Assembly (NCBI GenBank): GCA_024743215.1
Contig: JANSWZ010000001.1
Location: 1,178,001-1,242,000 of the forward strand
DNA length: 64,000 nt
Source of the DNA: Alphaproteobacteria bacterium
GTDB taxonomy: Bacteria; Pseudomonadota; Alphaproteobacteria; Rhizobiales; GCA-2746425
Direction of reading: 5' to 3'
Shown here: one piece after another, positions 60,929 through 64,000 of the stretch
How positions within the stretch are numbered: position 1 is the stretch's first letter
Layout of the letters: the number at the start of each line of letters is the position of its first letter
Notes under the pieces: model-generated
What the model saw: the letters and a program-made list of their open reading frames with translations, nothing else
Databases searched by the model: none
Told to the model about the DNA's origin: nothing
Translations under genes and position numbers: made by a program

Positions 60929-63900
60929 ATGCGTTTCTGCCAAAGGTCTATTTGGAGCGTTCTGGTCGGCCTGTTGATTGTCGGAGTGGTTTTTCCCCCC
61001 GTCACTGCTCTCGGTCAGGACTATGATCTGGGGCAGCTTACAGAAATATCTCAACCGGGACAAACCTCAACGAACACCTTGCAATCAGGGTTCACGCGCC
61101 TTTCCGTCACGCGCAGTGGATTGTATCAGATTTCCATTTCTGATCAGGGAAGCATCAACCTTTATTCACTTCCCTCTGCAGAAGGTCAGGCAAGTTCAAA
61201 TGCGCCTCCCAAATTGCTCCAATCATCTGTCCCTTCGCTCACAGGCGAGCGGCTTGAGGACCTTCTGCTAGAGCGCGGGCGGCCCTATCTCCTGCAAGTC
61301 AAATCAGACACTCCGCAGGCAATATCCCTTGACCTCATAGCGCCGTTAGATGATATCCCTGAATTTGATGATGCGAACAAATCATCGCTTTCATCTCTAA
61401 AACCAGGTCAGCTGTTTAGGTTTCGACCTGGAAAACCCATCGAATTGAAACTGCAAGCTGACACAACGACCGGCCTTCTTGTGGAGGCGATACGCGAACC
61501 CGGCATAAAGCTGGCTGCCAGGCTGGGGAGTTGGCACTTTGCTTCGGGCGGTGTCTTTCCCCTGCACATTGACAGCCAAATAGGCCTGCGTGTCGATGCC
61601 GTAAAACGAGCTGACCAAAGCTTCGCGCCAATTATTATCAGGGTCCTTGAGGCAAACAGCCCCCAGGAGAGCGAGCCCAATTCAGAACGAGAAGGCGGCA
61701 CTCCAAGGGACCTTGGGACAGTAAGTGAAGGCGGGTTCACAGCGTCTGGCAATTTGCTCGCAAAACAGGACCGTGATGCATTTGAATTCTTGCTGGAAGA
61801 GACTGCATTTTGGAATTTGAGCCTCAACACGGATCGTGATGAGAATGCGGAATTGGTGTTCGAGTTGCTTGGCCCGGAAGCAAAGGGAGAAATACTGAAG
61901 CTGAACACATGGTCCGGTCAGGCACTTCGACAAGGTCTGGAATTGCCTGACGGCAAGTATCGCATCACAATCAATGGATCCTCTGATCGTCCGGTGGGCT
62001 ACCAATTGCGCCTTGACCCGACCTCCCAGCCAACGGCAGCGGCCGGTCGTGAACCCGATGATACACAGATGTTCGCACGTGAATTGCCGGTAGACGGTGC
62101 CGTCCGAGGGCAGCTATCTGACGACGATCCTGACATGTTGCGTTTCGATGTCGGTGTGGACGGACATCTTTGGGAGCTTCGCGGCATCGTTGGCATACAA
62201 GACATCATATTGTCCGATAGAAACCGTCAGCAGATCGGACGCTGGAAGGCGGATGACAAGTCACTGGTTTTGATGCTGACACTTAATCCCGGAAGGTATT
62301 TTGCGGAACTGCGTGGCAACGGTCCTTACGCATTCAGATTGTCTGATATGGGACCTGTACCAGATGGAGACGCGACAGAACCCAATGACACGCCAGCAGA
62401 GGCATTGCGCATTGGCCCTGGTGACCGGTTTGAAGGCGATTTTCATACCAATCAGGATCTGGATTTGTTCAGTTTCGATCTGGATGTCGATACGCCCTTA
62501 ACGCTGACGGTCACGCCACCCGATGATGGGTCGGTGAACGCGGAGCTGAAGCGCGACAACCGTCGCTGGTCGACGGTAAACATTTCAGACACAGAAAACT
62601 ACAGTGCGCGCCTTCCAGCAGGCCAATGGACATTGCGGCTCAGCCCGGCAGGTAACGATATTTCCGGACGCTACGAAGTATCGCTGGCGCGCGCAGATGG
62701 TGCAGAAGGAGCCGAGCCCGACACGCTTCCAGGCACATTGCAAGCTTTGCCGACAGACGGTCTGATCAAAGGACGGGTCGGGGCGTTCGATGATCTAGAT
62801 TTGATCTTCGTGCAATTGCCAGAGGGAACGGGTCAGCTTGCACTGACCTGCTCAGGCGATGCCCGAGATATCTCGTTATGGACCTATGGTGACAAAGTCC
62901 GCCTTGCAGCGCTGGATGCCGGTCGCATGATCTTGATTGAATATGGCCCGGAATTGGGCGGTGCCATCGAATTACGCATTGGCAACAGCCAAAAATCCTT
63001 CGACTACCAGTGCCAGGTAGCTTTCATCCAAGCTGACAAAGATTCTCTTCAAGCTGGATCTGTACCTCATGAAGATGCAACGCCGCCTCAGTTGCTCAGC
63101 GCTGGTACACGGATAGATGGCGTGTTTGACGATGAAAATGATGAGGACAGCTTTATAATAGAACCTGACGGATTGCTTGCGGGCTTTTCCTGCTCCTTCT
63201 TGCCGCGCGACAAAGAGCCCTATCGTCCCAAGCGCGGCCGAGAGATTTCCGCGGCGGGCAGTACATCACTACAACGAAGTCTTGAGCAGGATATCGACAT
63301 GACAGGCTGGCACCTGTTTCAGCCAGATGACACGCCGCAAATCATAAAACTAAAACCACCTCGCAAGGCAGATTATCCGATGCCATGGACATGCCGTTCT
63401 ACCGGTCCTGCCAACATCCTGGCGCCAGTGCAGATGGGGCCTGCAGCTGCTTTCACCGCGCCGCGTGATCGGCGCCCGCCTGATACGTCGGCCATACCGA
63501 CCGATTACGACCCCAATCAGGCTTTGCAGGTACTGTCTGGTGGTCGTCCAGAATGGTTGCGGTCCCAGCAAGCACTTGAAGACTTGCCCGTTTCCCTGTC
63601 AGTACAAGGTCTTGATGTCCCGTTTCGGGCATATTCCAAATTTGGGCAAAGGGCTGAACTGATCGCCACTGTCAGGAATGACAGTACAATGCCAATCGAT
63701 TTGACACTTGCCCTGTCTGCGTTGGCAGAAGGTTGGCGGGTCACGCCCTCAACCACTGCATCATCGGTTGGTCCCGGCCAGGAACTGAATTTGCCAATAG
63801 TGCTTGAAATGCCATTGATGCAAAGCAGCGTCGCCAACCCTGCCCTTTACATCAGCGCTAAATCATCCGTGGGCGAGGCTGCCGCAACCTTCCCTGTTTC

Positions 63901-64000
63901 CTTTGAAACGACAGCCCCAGAACGCGGTGCGCATTTGTATTGGCTGGCACCGAAGCATTTACGCGGTGGTCTTGACCCAATGTCACGCCAATTTGGGGGC
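60929..64000 (+). CDS. very large secreted protein with tandem PPC-like beta domains (3' end beyond window)
   Basis: At least 1024 residues, open at the window edge. AAGGAG lies 5 bases before the ATG. A signal peptide (hydrophobic VLVGLLIVGVVFPPVTA, cleavage near ALG) precedes about five repeated units of 110-120 residues. Their starts carry an E-P-(D/N)-D-T-like motif at about residues 254, 374 (REPDDTQ), 484 (TEPNDTP), 596 (AEPDTLP) and 712 (HEDATPP). Each is followed by a G-x-h-x-G-x-h strand and a D-x-D-x-h-x-F-x-h strand (for example DLDLFSFDLDV), as in bacterial pre-peptidase C-terminal (PPC) and DVUA0089-like beta-sandwiches. From about residue 905, RAELIATVRNDSTMPIDLTL resembles a NEW3-like immunoglobulin domain. 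No catalytic domain is visible yet; one may lie beyond the window. Confidence 0.85.
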   Translation, partial: MRFCQRSIWSVLVGLLIVGVVFPPVTALGQDYDLGQLTEISQPGQTSTNTLQSGFTRLSVTRSGLYQISISDQGSINLYSLPSAEGQASSNAPPKLLQSSVPSLTGERLEDLLLERGRPYLLQVKSDTPQAISLDLIAPLDDIPEFDDANKSSLSSLKPGQLFRFRPGKPIELKLQADTTTGLLVEAIREPGIKLAARLGSWHFASGGVFPLHIDSQIGLRVDAVKRADQSFAPIIIRVLEANSPQESEPNSEREGGTPRDLGTVSEGGFTASGNLLAKQDRDAFEFLLEETAFWNLSLNTDRDENAELVFELLGPEAKGEILKLNTWSGQALRQGLELPDGKYRITINGSSDRPVGYQLRLDPTSQPTAAAGREPDDTQMFARELPVDGAVRGQLSDDDPDMLRFDVGVDGHLWELRGIVGIQDIILSDRNRQQIGRWKADDKSLVLMLTLNPGRYFAELRGNGPYAFRLSDMGPVPDGDATEPNDTPAEALRIGPGDRFEGDFHTNQDLDLFSFDLDVDTPLTLTVTPPDDGSVNAELKRDNRRWSTVNISDTENYSARLPAGQWTLRLSPAGNDISGRYEVSLARADGAEGAEPDTLPGTLQALPTDGLIKGRVGAFDDLDLIFVQLPEGTGQLALTCSGDARDISLWTYGDKVRLAALDAGRMILIEYGPELGGAIELRIGNSQKSFDYQCQVAFIQADKDSLQAGSVPHEDATPPQLLSAGTRIDGVFDDENDEDSFIIEPDGLLAGFSCSFLPRDKEPYRPKRGREISAAGSTSLQRSLEQDIDMTGWHLFQPDDTPQIIKLKPPRKADYPMPWTCRSTGPANILAPVQMGPAAAFTAPRDRRPPDTSAIPTDYDPNQALQVLSGGRPEWLRSQQALEDLPVSLSVQGLDVPFRAYSKFGQRAELIATVRNDSTMPIDLTLALSALAEGWRVTPSTTASSVGPGQELNLPIVLEMPLMQSSVANPALYISAKSSVGEAAATFPVSFETTAPERGAHLYWLAPKHLRGGLDPMSRQFGG

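Noticed and set aside
60500-61063. 187-codon minus-strand frame overlapping the start of the large secreted protein
   Set aside because: The plus strand has a perfect ribosome-binding site, a signal peptide and more than 1000 codons; the minus frame is its shadow and has no motif.

Overview
The window looks like a chromosomal segment of an alphaproteobacterium of the order Hyphomicrobiales (Rhizobiales), possibly marine, of moderate GC. The evidence is a Brucella/Rhizobium-type general porin, an ATP synthase F0 cluster with separate b and b' subunits, a PutA with an adjacent Lrp-type regulator, the neighbourhood smc / DsbA-like / DUF721 (DciA) / mutY, an alphaproteobacterial LexA-type direct repeat, and a giant coiled-coil membrane protein resembling the growth-pole-ring protein (GPR/RgsE) known from polar-growing Rhizobiales. 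The genus cannot be fixed from the sequence alone. No tRNA, rRNA, CRISPR array or intact insertion sequence was seen.

Layout. 1-5.0 kb: an AT-richer accessory stretch for surface glycan decoration, holding an unknown cysteine-rich protein, a decayed copy of a glycosyltransferase tail, a pyruvyl-transferase-like protein, a TPR-glycosyltransferase and a 2OG-Fe(II) oxygenase. 5.0-10.9 kb: a long gene-free stretch, the porin with its terminator, UDP-glucose dehydrogenase, and a TPR-sulfotransferase. 10.9-15.9 kb: putA, its divergent Lrp-type regulator and an MBL-fold hydrolase. 16.0-24.6 kb: a catabolic locus, with a minus-strand operon (isopropylmalate/tartrate-type dehydrogenase, Gfo/Idh/MocA oxidoreductase, GntR regulator, lactonase-like MBL enzyme) divergent from a TRAP transporter followed by an ABM-domain protein and an AEC transporter. 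The arrangement suggests import of an organic or sugar acid, oxidation, lactone opening and local GntR control.

24.5-32 kb: nei, an NAD-dependent molybdenum formate dehydrogenase with fused gamma and beta subunits, an acetyltransferase remnant and recQ. 32-39.6 kb: DUF1223 protein, rsgA, ETF-ubiquinone oxidoreductase, an unusual family-4-like uracil-DNA glycosylase, moaB, a radical SAM protein with a LexA-type box, and rnhB. 39.7-42.2 kb: atpI-atpB-atpE-b'-b. 42.4-48.5 kb: smc, a Tat-type DsbA protein, dciA, mutY. 48.6-53.5 kb: two MFS transporters with an AraC/NimR-type regulator between them, and a ferredoxin reductase-ferredoxin pair.

53.5-64 kb: an 850-bp leader, then an 1825-residue GPR/RgsE-like protein containing 61 consecutive in-phase 11-residue repeats and five 40-residue repeats, a small secreted protein, and a very large secreted protein of tandem PPC-like beta domains that runs off the window. 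These last genes are the most novel-looking content.
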